Assembly (NCBI GenBank): GCA_051891855.1
Contig: JBJFFP010000079.1
Location: forward strand, 1-25,586
Source of the DNA: SFDP01 sp051891855
GTDB taxonomy: Bacteria; Bacillota; Clostridia; Lachnospirales; Lachnospiraceae
Length of the DNA: 25,586 nucleotides
Reading direction: 5' to 3'
The notes beneath the pieces were generated by a model that ran no database searches, was not told the DNA's origin, and saw only the letters and a list, made by a program, of their open reading frames with translations. Each line of letters opens with the position of its first letter. The stretch's first letter is position 1. The position numbers and the translations under genes are program-made. Of this stretch, positions 7,214 to 14,652 are shown in pieces.

Positions 7214-7242
7214 TGGTCATTTTTACGTTACTGTGATAGAGT
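7214..7242 (+). promoter_or_regulatory. Probable promoter of the metH-ilvB-ilvN unit
   Basis: TGGTCA (7214-7219) and TAGAGT (7237-7242) are 17 bp apart. The -10 lies in TGATAGAGT, the same nonamer that surrounds the -10 of the divergent lipoprotein promoter. Matches are 4 of 6 at each element. No SAM riboswitch, B12 riboswitch or T-box is visible in the 54-nt leader. Confidence 0.4.
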
Positions 7243-7296
7243 AGAAAAAGATGTAACAGATACAGGTAGATTAGACAAGACAATAGGAGAAAATAG

Positions 7297-9720
7297 ATGA
7301 ACCGACAGGAATTTAAGAAATTAATTGAAAAAGGCTTACTTTTTTTAGATGGAGCAACAGGCTCCAATTTACAGAAACGGGGTATGCCCGGCGGGGTATG
7401 CCCGGAGCAGTGGGTTTTGGAAAACCCCCAGGTGCTTCTGGATTTACAGAAGGAATATGTAGAGGCGGGAAGTAATATACTTTACTCCTGTACCTTCGGC
7501 GGAAATCGTATCAAGCTGGCAGAGTATGATTTGGCAGACCGACAGGAAGAAATCCTTACCGGACTGGTAAAAATCTCTAAGGAGGCTGCAGGAAACCGGG
7601 CATGGGTTGCAGGAGATATTACCATGACCGGTGAGCAGCTGAGCCCTATCGGCAGGATGGATTTTGAGGAGCTGGTAGATATTTATAAGGAACAGATTAG
7701 CTATATGGAAGCGGCTGGAGTGGATCTGCTTGTGGTAGAGACTATGATGAGTCTGCAGGAAACCCGTGCCGCCATTATCGCAGCACGGGAAATCAGCGAT
7801 CTTCCCATTATGGCTACCATGACCTTTGAAGCGGAGGGAAGAGCACTTTTTGGAACCGATATTCTTACGGCAGCTGTGGTTTTGGAAAGCCTGGGAGCAG
7901 ATGCCTTTGGCATTAACTGTTCCACGGGGCCGGAGCAGATGATCCCCCTTTTGGAGCAGATTAAGTCCGTGGTAAGTATCCCCCTAATTGCAAAGCCCAA
8001 TGCAGGGCTTCCCATGCTGGACGAGGAAGGGAATACGGTATATAACATGAAAGCGGAAGAATTTGCCCGGGAAACGGCAAAGCTGCTGGAGACAGGAGCT
8101 TCCATTCTGGGTGGCTGCTGCGGAACGACCCCTGAGCATATTCGTGCGCTTACCACTTTGTTAAAGGATAAGAAGCCGATTGAACGGAAGGTAATCAGGC
8201 AGCGTTATGTTACTTCTGAACGACAGACCCTTGCCTTTGGACTAAATGATCCCTTTATTGTAGTGGGAGAGCGGATTAATCCTACAGGAAAGAAAAAGCT
8301 TCAGGAAGAGCTGAGAAACGGGAAGATGGATCTGGTAACGGAATTTGCCGCTTCCCAGGAGGAAAAAGGAGCTGCTATTTTAGATGTAAATATGGGAATG
8401 AGCGGCATAGATGAAAAAGAGCTGATGCTGAAGGCATTGGAAGAAATCTCTCAGGTGACTAACCTGCCTCTTTCCATTGATTCCAGCTATATTGAGGTAT
8501 GCGAGGCTGCACTTCGCCGTTATCCGGGCCGGGCTTTATTAAATTCCATTTCTTTGGAAAAAGAAAAGGTGGAAAGGCTTCTGCCTATTGCCCGAAAATA
8601 CGGGGCAATGTTCGTCCTTTTGCCGCTTTCTGATAAGGGAATACCGGAAACGCTTGAAGAAAAGATTAAGATTATTGACGAACTGTGTGAAAGAGCATTT
8701 GCTATTGGCTTTACCAAAGAGGATATTGTTGTGGACGGGCTGGTGGTAACCATTGGTGCCGACAAAAAGGGTGCACTGGAAGCATTGGAAACCATTCGTT
8801 ACTGCAAGGAAAAGGGCCTGGCCACTACCTGCGGCCTTTCCAATATTTCTTTTGGTCTTCCTGAGCGGATTATGATCAATGCGGGATTTTTAACCATGGC
8901 TATCCAGGCAGGGCTTACGATGGCCATTGCCAATCCCGGACAGGATTTACTGATGGCGGCAGCCTTTGCCGGGGATTTACTGCTGAATAAGGAAGACAGT
9001 GATATTCGCTATATTGAAAAGATGGAGACCATATCCATCGGCACTGCGGCTCCAAAGGAGAATAAAACTAAGCAGAGTGAAGCTACCGGTGATTCTCCCC
9101 TTTATGAGCTTGTATTAAAAGGAAAGAAAGGGCAGATTGCAGCAGCTACGGAGGAACTGTTGCAGGAAGGAAGAGAAGCCGGTGAGCTGTTAAACAACAG
9201 TCTGCTTCCTGCCATTAATGAAGTGGGAGATCTGTTCGACCAGGGGAAATACTTCCTGCCCCAGCTGATTAACAGCGCAGAGGCGATGAAGGCTTCCATT
9301 GCTGTTTTACAGCCTCATCTGCAGAAAGAGGCAAAGGGAGAAAACATGCCCGTTGTGGTTTTTGCCACTGTGGAAGGGGATATTCACGATATTGGGAAAA
9401 ATCTGGTGGTATTAATGCTGAAAAACCACGGTTTTGTAGTACATGATCTGGGAAAGGATGTTCCCAAGGAGGAGATTGTAGCCAAAGCCTTTGAAACCAA
9501 TGCCGATGTCATAGGCCTTTCTGCGTTGATGACCACCACCATGCAGGAGATGAAGCAGGTGGTAGACTATGCCAAAAAACAGAATTGTAAGGCAAAGATT
9601 ATCATCGGAGGGGCGGTAATTACGGAGGATTATCAGCATCAGATCGGTGCCGACGGTTACAGTAAGGATGCAGCGGATACGGTGCGGCTGCTGAAAAAAA
9701 TGTTTAATATCGGAGAGTAA
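7297..9720 (+). CDS. metH: Cobalamin-dependent methionine synthase without reactivation domain
   Basis: 807 aa. Domains in order: homocysteine-binding barrel (about 1-290) with zinc ligands Cys208 (GINCSTGP), Cys274 and Cys275 (GGCCGTTPEH); pterin (methyltetrahydrofolate) barrel (about 300-560, VVGERINPTGKKK); helical cap (about 600-680); B12-binding domain (about 685-805) with the base-off motif DIHDIG, His697 being the cobalt ligand. It would move a methyl group from methyl-THF through cobalamin to homocysteine, giving methionine and THF. It lacks the C-terminal AdoMet reactivation domain of the 1227-aa E. coli enzyme, as is usual in Clostridia, where that domain is often a separate gene; none is seen here. 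AGGAGA lies 6 nt before the ATG. Only 29 nt separate it from ilvB, so the two are probably co-transcribed. Confidence 0.92.
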   Translation: MNRQEFKKLIEKGLLFLDGATGSNLQKRGMPGGVCPEQWVLENPQVLLDLQKEYVEAGSNILYSCTFGGNRIKLAEYDLADRQEEILTGLVKISKEAAGNRAWVAGDITMTGEQLSPIGRMDFEELVDIYKEQISYMEAAGVDLLVVETMMSLQETRAAIIAAREISDLPIMATMTFEAEGRALFGTDILTAAVVLESLGADAFGINCSTGPEQMIPLLEQIKSVVSIPLIAKPNAGLPMLDEEGNTVYNMKAEEFARETAKLLETGASILGGCCGTTPEHIRALTTLLKDKKPIERKVIRQRYVTSERQTLAFGLNDPFIVVGERINPTGKKKLQEELRNGKMDLVTEFAASQEEKGAAILDVNMGMSGIDEKELMLKALEEISQVTNLPLSIDSSYIEVCEAALRRYPGRALLNSISLEKEKVERLLPIARKYGAMFVLLPLSDKGIPETLEEKIKIIDELCERAFAIGFTKEDIVVDGLVVTIGADKKGALEALETIRYCKEKGLATTCGLSNISFGLPERIMINAGFLTMAIQAGLTMAIANPGQDLLMAAAFAGDLLLNKEDSDIRYIEKMETISIGTAAPKENKTKQSEATGDSPLYELVLKGKKGQIAAATEELLQEGREAGELLNNSLLPAINEVGDLFDQGKYFLPQLINSAEAMKASIAVLQPHLQKEAKGENMPVVVFATVEGDIHDIGKNLVVLMLKNHGFVVHDLGKDVPKEEIVAKAFETNADVIGLSALMTTTMQEMKQVVDYAKKQNCKAKIIIGGAVITEDYQHQIGADGYSKDAADTVRLLKKMFNIGE

Positions 9721-9749
9721 TAATCTGATAAAAGAAGGAGGTAAATCGA

Positions 9750-11366
9750 ATGATAGGTGCAGATTTTATGATAAAGTGTCTGGAAGAAGAGGGTGTGGAT
9801 ACCGTTTTTGGCTATCCCGGTGTAGCTATCTGTCCTTTTTTTAACAGTATGACTAATTCTAACATACGTCCTGTTTTAGTTCGTACAGAACAGAATGCAG
9901 CTCATGCAGCCAACGGACTGGCACGTGTTACCGGTAAGGTGGGTGTTTGTGCAGTGACCAGCGGTCCCGGTGCCACGAATCTGATTACCGGTATTGCTAC
10001 GGCCTTTGCTGACAGTATTCCCCTGGTCTGCATAAGCGGACAGGTGGATTCTTCCCTGCTGGGAAGTGATGTTTTCCAGGAAGCGGATATTACCGGAGCT
10101 GCAGAATCCTTCGTAAAATACAGCTACCTGGTTCGGGATGCAGAGGATATTCCCCGTATTTTTAAGGAGGCCTTTCACATCGCAAATACCGGAAGAAAGG
10201 GCCCTGTTTTAATTGATGTTCCCATTGATGTACAGAATCAGACCGTGGGGAAATTCAAATATCCCGAGGAAGCGAAAATGCGAACCTACAAGCCTACGGT
10301 TAAGGGAAACATTGTCCAGATTCAGAAGGTTATTAAGGAGCTGGGAAAGACGAAGCGTCCGGTAATCTATGCAGGAGGAGGGGTTTTTCTGGCTGATGCC
10401 CAGAAGGAATTACAGGAATTTGCGGAAAAATTTAGCCTTCCGGTAGTCAGTACCATGATGGGAATAGGAGCCTTACCTACAGAGCATCCTCTGTATTTTG
10501 GCATGGTAGGAAATAATGGAAGAGGCTATGCAAATCGTGCCATCAGAGAAGCGGATTTATTGATTATGGTAGGGGCCAGAGTAGCTGATCGTGCGGTGAA
10601 TCAGCCGGAGCTGGTTCTTCGGGATAAGGTATTGGTACATATCGATGTGGATCCCTGTGAAATTGGGAAAAATGCCGGTCCTACCATTCCTCTTGTAGGA
10701 GATGCCAAGTCTATTTTTGAAGACTTGTGTAAGGAAGAGGTGGAGAATGATCATACGGTATGGCTGGAGACTTTAAGGCTTCATGTGAAGAATATGACTC
10801 CGAAGCATAAAGCAGATAACGAATATGTGGATCCCAGAGCCTTTATCCGTATGCTTTCCCAAAAGATGGATGAGGATGGAATCTACGTTGCAGATGTAGG
10901 GCAGAATCAGATTTGGTCCTGTGCTCACCATGTGGTAAAGAAAGGACGCTTTTTGACTTCCGGAGGAATGGGAACCATGGGATATTCTCTTCCTGCAGCC
11001 ATGGGAGCCAAAATAGGCTGCCCCGACAGGCAGGTGGTAGCGGTTTGCGGAGACGGTTCCTTTCAGATGTCCATGATGGAGCTGGCAACCATGGTTCAGC
11101 ATAATGTTCCGGTAAAGATGGTTATCTTGAATAATAAAGTGTTGGGCATGGTGCGGGAGTATCAGCATTATTCCTATAAAGACAATTATACCGTTATCGA
11201 TTTAAGTGGAGGGCCCGACTTCGGTAAACTGGCCCAGGCCTATGGTATTCCCTTTATTCGCGTGGAAAAGATGGAAGAGGCCAAAGCCGGTATTGAAAAG
11301 CTTCTAGGTACGGAAGGCCTGGTTTTGATGGAATGCCTTATTGATCCTACGGATCTGGCAAAATAG
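9750..11366 (+). CDS. ilvB: Acetolactate synthase, large (catalytic) subunit, divergent
   Basis: 538-aa thiamine-diphosphate enzyme of the acetohydroxyacid synthase type. It condenses pyruvate with pyruvate or 2-ketobutyrate, the first common step of valine, leucine and isoleucine synthesis. Visible are catalytic Glu47 (RTEQNAAHAANG), the TSGPGATNL segment, a central FAD/Rossmann-like domain, and the ThDP motif from GDG (434-436) to NN (461-462). It departs from the usual consensus: RTEQ instead of RHEQ, NNKVLGMV instead of NN(G/Q)xLGMV, and Tyr471 in VREYQ where most biosynthetic enzymes have Trp in VRQWQ. The adjacent regulatory-subunit gene supports the call; another pyruvate-using ThDP enzyme is a less likely alternative. 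AGAAGGAGG lies 8 nt before the ATG. Confidence 0.85.
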   Translation: MIGADFMIKCLEEEGVDTVFGYPGVAICPFFNSMTNSNIRPVLVRTEQNAAHAANGLARVTGKVGVCAVTSGPGATNLITGIATAFADSIPLVCISGQVDSSLLGSDVFQEADITGAAESFVKYSYLVRDAEDIPRIFKEAFHIANTGRKGPVLIDVPIDVQNQTVGKFKYPEEAKMRTYKPTVKGNIVQIQKVIKELGKTKRPVIYAGGGVFLADAQKELQEFAEKFSLPVVSTMMGIGALPTEHPLYFGMVGNNGRGYANRAIREADLLIMVGARVADRAVNQPELVLRDKVLVHIDVDPCEIGKNAGPTIPLVGDAKSIFEDLCKEEVENDHTVWLETLRLHVKNMTPKHKADNEYVDPRAFIRMLSQKMDEDGIYVADVGQNQIWSCAHHVVKKGRFLTSGGMGTMGYSLPAAMGAKIGCPDRQVVAVCGDGSFQMSMMELATMVQHNVPVKMVILNNKVLGMVREYQHYSYKDNYTVIDLSGGPDFGKLAQAYGIPFIRVEKMEEAKAGIEKLLGTEGLVLMECLIDPTDLAK

Positions 11367-11378
11367 GAGGAAATGCGA

Positions 11379-11879
11379 ATGAAACGAATTTATTCCGTTT
11401 TGGTGGAAAACCGTTCCGGTGTGCTGTGCAAGGTTGCCGGGCTTTTTTCCAGAAGAAATTTCAATATTGATTCTTTGGTGGTGGGAGAAACCGATGACTC
11501 GTTCGTATCCTGTATGACCATTGTCAGCACTGGTGACCGCCGTACCATCGAACAGATCGAAAAACAGCTGAATAAAAAGCTTGATGTCATTAAGGTAAAT
11601 ACCTTTGAGGAAGAGGAGAGCATCAGCAGGGAACTGATGCTGGTAAAGGTAAAATACAATAAAGGAAATCGTAAGGATATTATGGAAATCTGTAAGATGA
11701 TGAATATGGAAAATCAGCACGCCTATGTGGTGGATTTTTCCAAAAGCCATATGATTATCCAGGTATGCGATATTCCGGAAAGAACTCAGCTTTTTTTGAA
11801 GCTGCTACAGGGAATCAGTATCGTTGAAGTGGCAAGAACAGGTACGGTGGCGTTAAAAAAATGCTGTGAAACAAAGTAA
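11379..11879 (+). CDS. ilvN: Acetolactate synthase regulatory subunit, first copy
   Basis: 166-aa ACT-domain protein, the size of IlvN/IlvH. AGGAGG (11365-11370) overlaps the ilvB stop. It is 2 nt from an ATG at 11373 but 8 nt from the ATG at 11379, so the latter is chosen. With that start Asn11, Gly14 and Asn29 coincide in number with the valine-site residues of E. coli IlvH, so feedback inhibition looks possible. The N-terminal ACT domain (about 1-75) is followed by the usual C-terminal domain (80-160) ending in IVEVARTGTVAL. It departs more from the consensus than the second copy (NFNIDSL for GYNIES) and is probably the dedicated partner of the divergent IlvB next to it. Confidence 0.87.
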   Translation: MKRIYSVLVENRSGVLCKVAGLFSRRNFNIDSLVVGETDDSFVSCMTIVSTGDRRTIEQIEKQLNKKLDVIKVNTFEEEESISRELMLVKVKYNKGNRKDIMEICKMMNMENQHAYVVDFSKSHMIIQVCDIPERTQLFLKLLQGISIVEVARTGTVALKKCCETK

Positions 11880-11895
11880 TTATAGCCTTCCAACT

Positions 11896-11912
11896 TATAA
11901 CCTGAAGTTATA
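11896..11912. promoter_or_regulatory. Predicted LysR-type operator upstream of ilvN2-ilvC
   Basis: TATAAC-CTGAA-GTTATA is a perfect inverted repeat of two 6-bp arms around 5 bp, containing T-N11-A. Its centre (11904) is about 68 bp upstream of the predicted start near 11972, the usual place for a LysR-type recognition site. The same core, ATAAC-N5-GTTAT, occurs between lysR and leuC. It could also form an RNA hairpin in the ilvN tail, but no T tract follows. Confidence 0.6.
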
Positions 11913-11936
11913 TCCTGTATTCCGGGACTTCATACG

Positions 11937-11965
11937 TTGACATTGCCATTTTTAGTTGCTATATT
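11937..11965 (+). promoter_or_regulatory. Promoter of ilvN2-ilvC
   Basis: TTGACA (11937-11942) and TATATT (11960-11965) are exactly 17 bp apart, the best sigma-A promoter match in the window. The predicted start is near 11972. A short hairpin, TCTGCC/GGCAGA (11985-11990 with 11995-12000), sits in the leader about 11 nt before the ribosome binding site. Confidence 0.8.
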
Positions 11966-12021
11966 AGGAGAAGAGATAAGGCTGTCTGCCCAGTGGCAGA
12001 GACAAAAGGCGGGAGATTGGT

Positions 12022-12519
12022 ATGAAAAAGAAAGTATTTCAGTTATTGGTGGATAATACCTCAGGTGTATTAAGCCGTATTTCCGGCTTGTTTTCCAGAC
12101 GGGGATATAATATTGAAAGCATTACGGCAGGAACTACCGCAGACCCCAATATTACCAGAATCACCATTGTTGCCAGTGGTGATGATGAAATACTGGAACA
12201 GATTGAAAAGCAGGTGGGTAAGCTTGAGGATGTAAGAGACATCAAGGAGCTTAGGCCTGAATCCAGTGTATATCGTGAACTTGCCTTAATTAAAGTAAGA
12301 GCCAGTGCCCAGAAAAGGCAGGGGGTTATTGAAATAGCCAATATTTTCCGTGCCAATATCATTGATGTGGCCCAGGAAGGTCTGATTATTGAGATGACCG
12401 GAAATCAGGATAAGATTGATGCCTTTATCAAGCTGCTGGACGGATATGAGATTCTGGAGCTGGCAAGAACCGGTATAGCCGGCCTGAGGCGGGGAACAGA
12501 GGATATTGTCTATCTGTAG
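12022..12519 (+). CDS. ilvN: Acetolactate synthase regulatory subunit, second copy
   Basis: 165-aa ACT-domain protein closer to the Firmicutes IlvN consensus than the first copy (LLVDNTSGVLSRISGLFSRR, GYNIESIT). The valine-site equivalents Asn12, Gly15 and Asn30 are present. The C-terminal domain ends in ILELARTGIAGLRRG. GGGAG lies about 6 nt before the ATG. It has its own strong promoter and precedes ilvC by 75 bp, with no terminator between them. It may serve the neighbouring IlvB, another large subunit encoded elsewhere, or both. Confidence 0.88.
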   Translation: MKKKVFQLLVDNTSGVLSRISGLFSRRGYNIESITAGTTADPNITRITIVASGDDEILEQIEKQVGKLEDVRDIKELRPESSVYRELALIKVRASAQKRQGVIEIANIFRANIIDVAQEGLIIEMTGNQDKIDAFIKLLDGYEILELARTGIAGLRRGTEDIVYL

Positions 12520-12594
12520 ATTACATAGTGAAACTTTTGGGGTAACCTTTAGTTTAGATTTAAGATGTCGCTAAACGACAGAATGGAGGAAGAA

Positions 12595-13614
12595 ATGTCA
12601 AGAATTTATTATCAGGAAGATTGTAATATTTCCATGTTGGAAGGAAAAACCATTGCGATTATCGGTTATGGAAGCCAGGGTCATGCTCATGCGTTAAATG
12701 CAAAGGAGTCCGGCTGCAAGGTTATCATTGGTTTATATGAGGGCTCCAAATCCTGGGATAAGGCAGTGAAGCAGGGATTTGAGGTATATACTGCGGCTGA
12801 AGCTGCAAAGAAGGCAGATGTTATCATGATTCTTATTAATGATGAGAAGCAGGCAGCCATGTATAAAAAGGATATTGAGCCTAACCTGGAAGAGGGCAAT
12901 ATGTTAATGTTTGCTCATGGCTTTGCCATTCATTTCGGACAGATCGTTCCTCCCGCAAATGTGGATGTTACCATGATTGCTCCCAAGGGCCCCGGTCATA
13001 CGGTAAGAAGTGAGTACCAGGCAGGAAAGGGGGTTCCCTGTTTAGTGGCGGTTCATCAGGATGCTACCGGAAAGGCACTGGATAAGGCTCTGGCATATGC
13101 ACAGGCTATTGGCGGAGCAAGAGCAGGCGTACTGGAAACCAATTTCCGCACCGAGACCGAAACGGATCTTTTCGGTGAGCAGGCAGTGTTATGCGGCGGT
13201 GTATGCGCACTTATGCAGGCCGGCTATGAAACGCTGATTGAAGCAGGCTATGATCCCAGAAATGCTTATTTTGAGTGTATCCATGAAATGAAGCTGATTG
13301 TGGATTTGATTTATCAGTCCGGCTTTGAAGGAATGAGATATTCCATTTCCAATACGGCTGAATACGGCGATTATATTACCGGACCTAAGATTATTACGGA
13401 GGATACGAAGAAGGCGATGAAGAAGGTACTGGCAGATATTCAGGACGGTACCTTTGCAAAGGATTTCCTCTTAGATATGTCTCCTGCAGGGGGGCAGGCT
13501 CATTTTAGAGCAATGCGTAAGCTGGCAGCGGAGCATCCTTCTGAGGTTGTAGGTAAGGAGATTCGTAAGCTTTACAGCTGGAACAACGAAGAAGATAAGC
13601 TGATTAATAATTAA
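12595..13614 (+). CDS. ilvC: Ketol-acid reductoisomerase (class I)
   Basis: 339 aa from the ATG at 12595, chosen because GGAGG (12585-12589) is 5 nt upstream and SRIYYQEDCN is the usual N-terminus; an ATG 30 nt earlier has no such site. The enzyme isomerises and reduces acetolactate or acetohydroxybutyrate to the dihydroxy acid. The Rossmann motif is GYGSQG (24-29). Catalytic segments include APKGPGHTVRSEY, TDLFGEQAVLCGG with the metal-binding Asp/Glu, and the C-terminal knotted domain (MRYSISNTAEYGDY). The cofactor loop reads LYEGSKSW (47-54): Tyr48 and Glu49 replace the usual Arg-Pro, so NADH use is possible. Its length is normal for class I. Confidence 0.95.
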   Translation: MSRIYYQEDCNISMLEGKTIAIIGYGSQGHAHALNAKESGCKVIIGLYEGSKSWDKAVKQGFEVYTAAEAAKKADVIMILINDEKQAAMYKKDIEPNLEEGNMLMFAHGFAIHFGQIVPPANVDVTMIAPKGPGHTVRSEYQAGKGVPCLVAVHQDATGKALDKALAYAQAIGGARAGVLETNFRTETETDLFGEQAVLCGGVCALMQAGYETLIEAGYDPRNAYFECIHEMKLIVDLIYQSGFEGMRYSISNTAEYGDYITGPKIITEDTKKAMKKVLADIQDGTFAKDFLLDMSPAGGQAHFRAMRKLAAEHPSEVVGKEIRKLYSWNNEEDKLINN

Positions 13615-13626
13615 GTCATTAAAGCT

Positions 13627-13665
13627 AAGCAGCCGACAGTCAGATAACTGGCGGCTGCTTTTTTC
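13627..13665 (+). terminator. Strong intrinsic terminator after ilvC
   Basis: AAGCAGCCG (13627-13635) pairs with CGGCTGCTT (13652-13660), and CAGT (13637-13640) with ACTG (13647-13650), around a 6-nt loop with one internal A/G mismatch. A T-rich tract follows. It ends the ilvC transcript 4 bp before the convergent lysR gene. Confidence 0.92.
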
Positions 13666-13668
13666 TTT

Positions 13669-14574
13669 TTAATGCTCTAAAGAATCCAGGATATACTTCA
13701 TAAATTCTGCTACGGCGGGATTATCCTTGGGAGTGTTGGCAGAATAGACGAAGCCCACCTCCCGTTTGGGAATGGCTCTTCCCAGGGAGACCTCCTTTAG
13801 CTCCTTTCGTTCTAATTCCTCCTGAACGAACTCACGGATGACACAGGCAATCCCCAAATCAATTTTGGCAAATTCAATCAGCAGATCCATATTTCCCACT
13901 TCAATGATTTCCGTCAGCTCCATATGTCCGGCTTCCAGATAGCTTTCTACATATTTACGGGTGAGGTTTTCACTGTTTAACATCATAAAAACAGCATTTT
14001 TTAATACATTTTCCTTGGTAATGCCCTCTCGGATTTTTAAATTATTGAGGTAGCTGTCGGTGGTAACGAAGGTATCGTGAATTTCCAATAGAGGAGAGGA
14101 AACAAAGCCCTTCAGCTTTTCAGGAAGGCCAATGATTCCTAAATCCACGGTACCGTTCTCCAAAGCAGTTATAGTCTCACCGGAGCTTTGACAGGAAATC
14201 TTAATCTTTACATGGGGATGCTCCTTAACGTATTGGTTCAGGTGGGGAAGCAGTACAAATTTACAAAGGGTCGTACTTACACCGATACTGATATGGCCCA
14301 CTCCCAGCTGAGACATCTGCCTGATTCTCGTTTCACCCTGCTGAATACAGGTAAAAGCAGTTTTTACCTGCTCATACAGATATTCTCCCTCCTCAGTCAG
14401 AACCACGCCTCTGGAATTACGGATAAATAAAGTGGTGTGAAGACTTAGCTCCAGCTTGGAAATGGCCTTGGAGATGGCCGGCTGACTGATATACAGTTCT
14501 TTGGCAGCTGCCGAAATATTTCCGCAGGCAGCAACGGTGTAAAAAATATAGTATAAATTTAAATTCCCTTCCAT
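13669..14574 (-). CDS. LysR-type transcriptional regulator
   Basis: 301 aa from the Met at 14574, chosen because AGAGGA lies just upstream and MEGNLNLYYIFYTVA is a standard LysR start; the frame is open 20 codons further but those cross its promoter leader. A winged helix-turn-helix occupies about residues 1-62 (ISAAAKELYISQPAISKAI), with a linker helix and a two-lobed effector-binding domain (about 90-295) after it. The gene is divergent from leuC and convergent with ilvC. A T-N11-A inverted repeat in its promoter and at leuC fits autoregulation plus control of leuCD. A similar site before ilvN2-ilvC suggests a wider branched-chain regulon. The effector is unknown; a pathway intermediate such as isopropylmalate or acetolactate is an inference from IlvY- and LeuO-like arrangements. 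Confidence 0.92.
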   Translation of the reverse strand: MEGNLNLYYIFYTVAACGNISAAAKELYISQPAISKAISKLELSLHTTLFIRNSRGVVLTEEGEYLYEQVKTAFTCIQQGETRIRQMSQLGVGHISIGVSTTLCKFVLLPHLNQYVKEHPHVKIKISCQSSGETITALENGTVDLGIIGLPEKLKGFVSSPLLEIHDTFVTTDSYLNNLKIREGITKENVLKNAVFMMLNSENLTRKYVESYLEAGHMELTEIIEVGNMDLLIEFAKIDLGIACVIREFVQEELERKELKEVSLGRAIPKREVGFVYSANTPKDNPAVAEFMKYILDSLEH

Positions 14575-14624
14575 GATTTCCTCTCGTTTTTCTATGATTA
14601 TTTTAAGACTGTACAGATATCTAC

Positions 14625-14652
14625 AGTATAGCATAACAGTAAGTTATGGCAA
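14625..14652 (-). promoter_or_regulatory. Predicted lysR promoter
   Basis: On the minus strand TTGCCA (14652-14647) and TATACT (14630-14625) are 16 bp apart. The inverted repeat at 14632-14648 fills the spacer, so a bound regulator would block this promoter, as expected for an autorepressing LysR-type protein. Confidence 0.6.
14632..14648. promoter_or_regulatory. Predicted LysR-type operator between lysR and leuC
   Basis: CATAAC-AGTAA-GTTATG is a perfect inverted repeat with 6-bp arms and a 5-bp spacer, containing T-N11-A. Its centre (14640) is about 65 bp upstream of the predicted leuC start near 14705 and inside the lysR promoter. The arms differ only at the outermost base from the site at 11896-11912. 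Confidence 0.65.

Noticed and set aside
7243..7296. SAM (S-box) or cobalamin riboswitch, or T-box, before metH
   Set aside because: The leader is only about 50 nt and shows none of the conserved blocks.
10773..11168. 131-codon minus-strand frame inside ilvB
   Set aside because: Shadow of the strongly supported ilvB frame; composition (many His, Ile, Leu) is typical of antisense frames.
11966..12021. T-box or peptide attenuator before ilvN2
   Set aside because: The leader is too short, with no T-box sequence and no leader peptide rich in Val, Leu or Ile codons; only a small hairpin is present.
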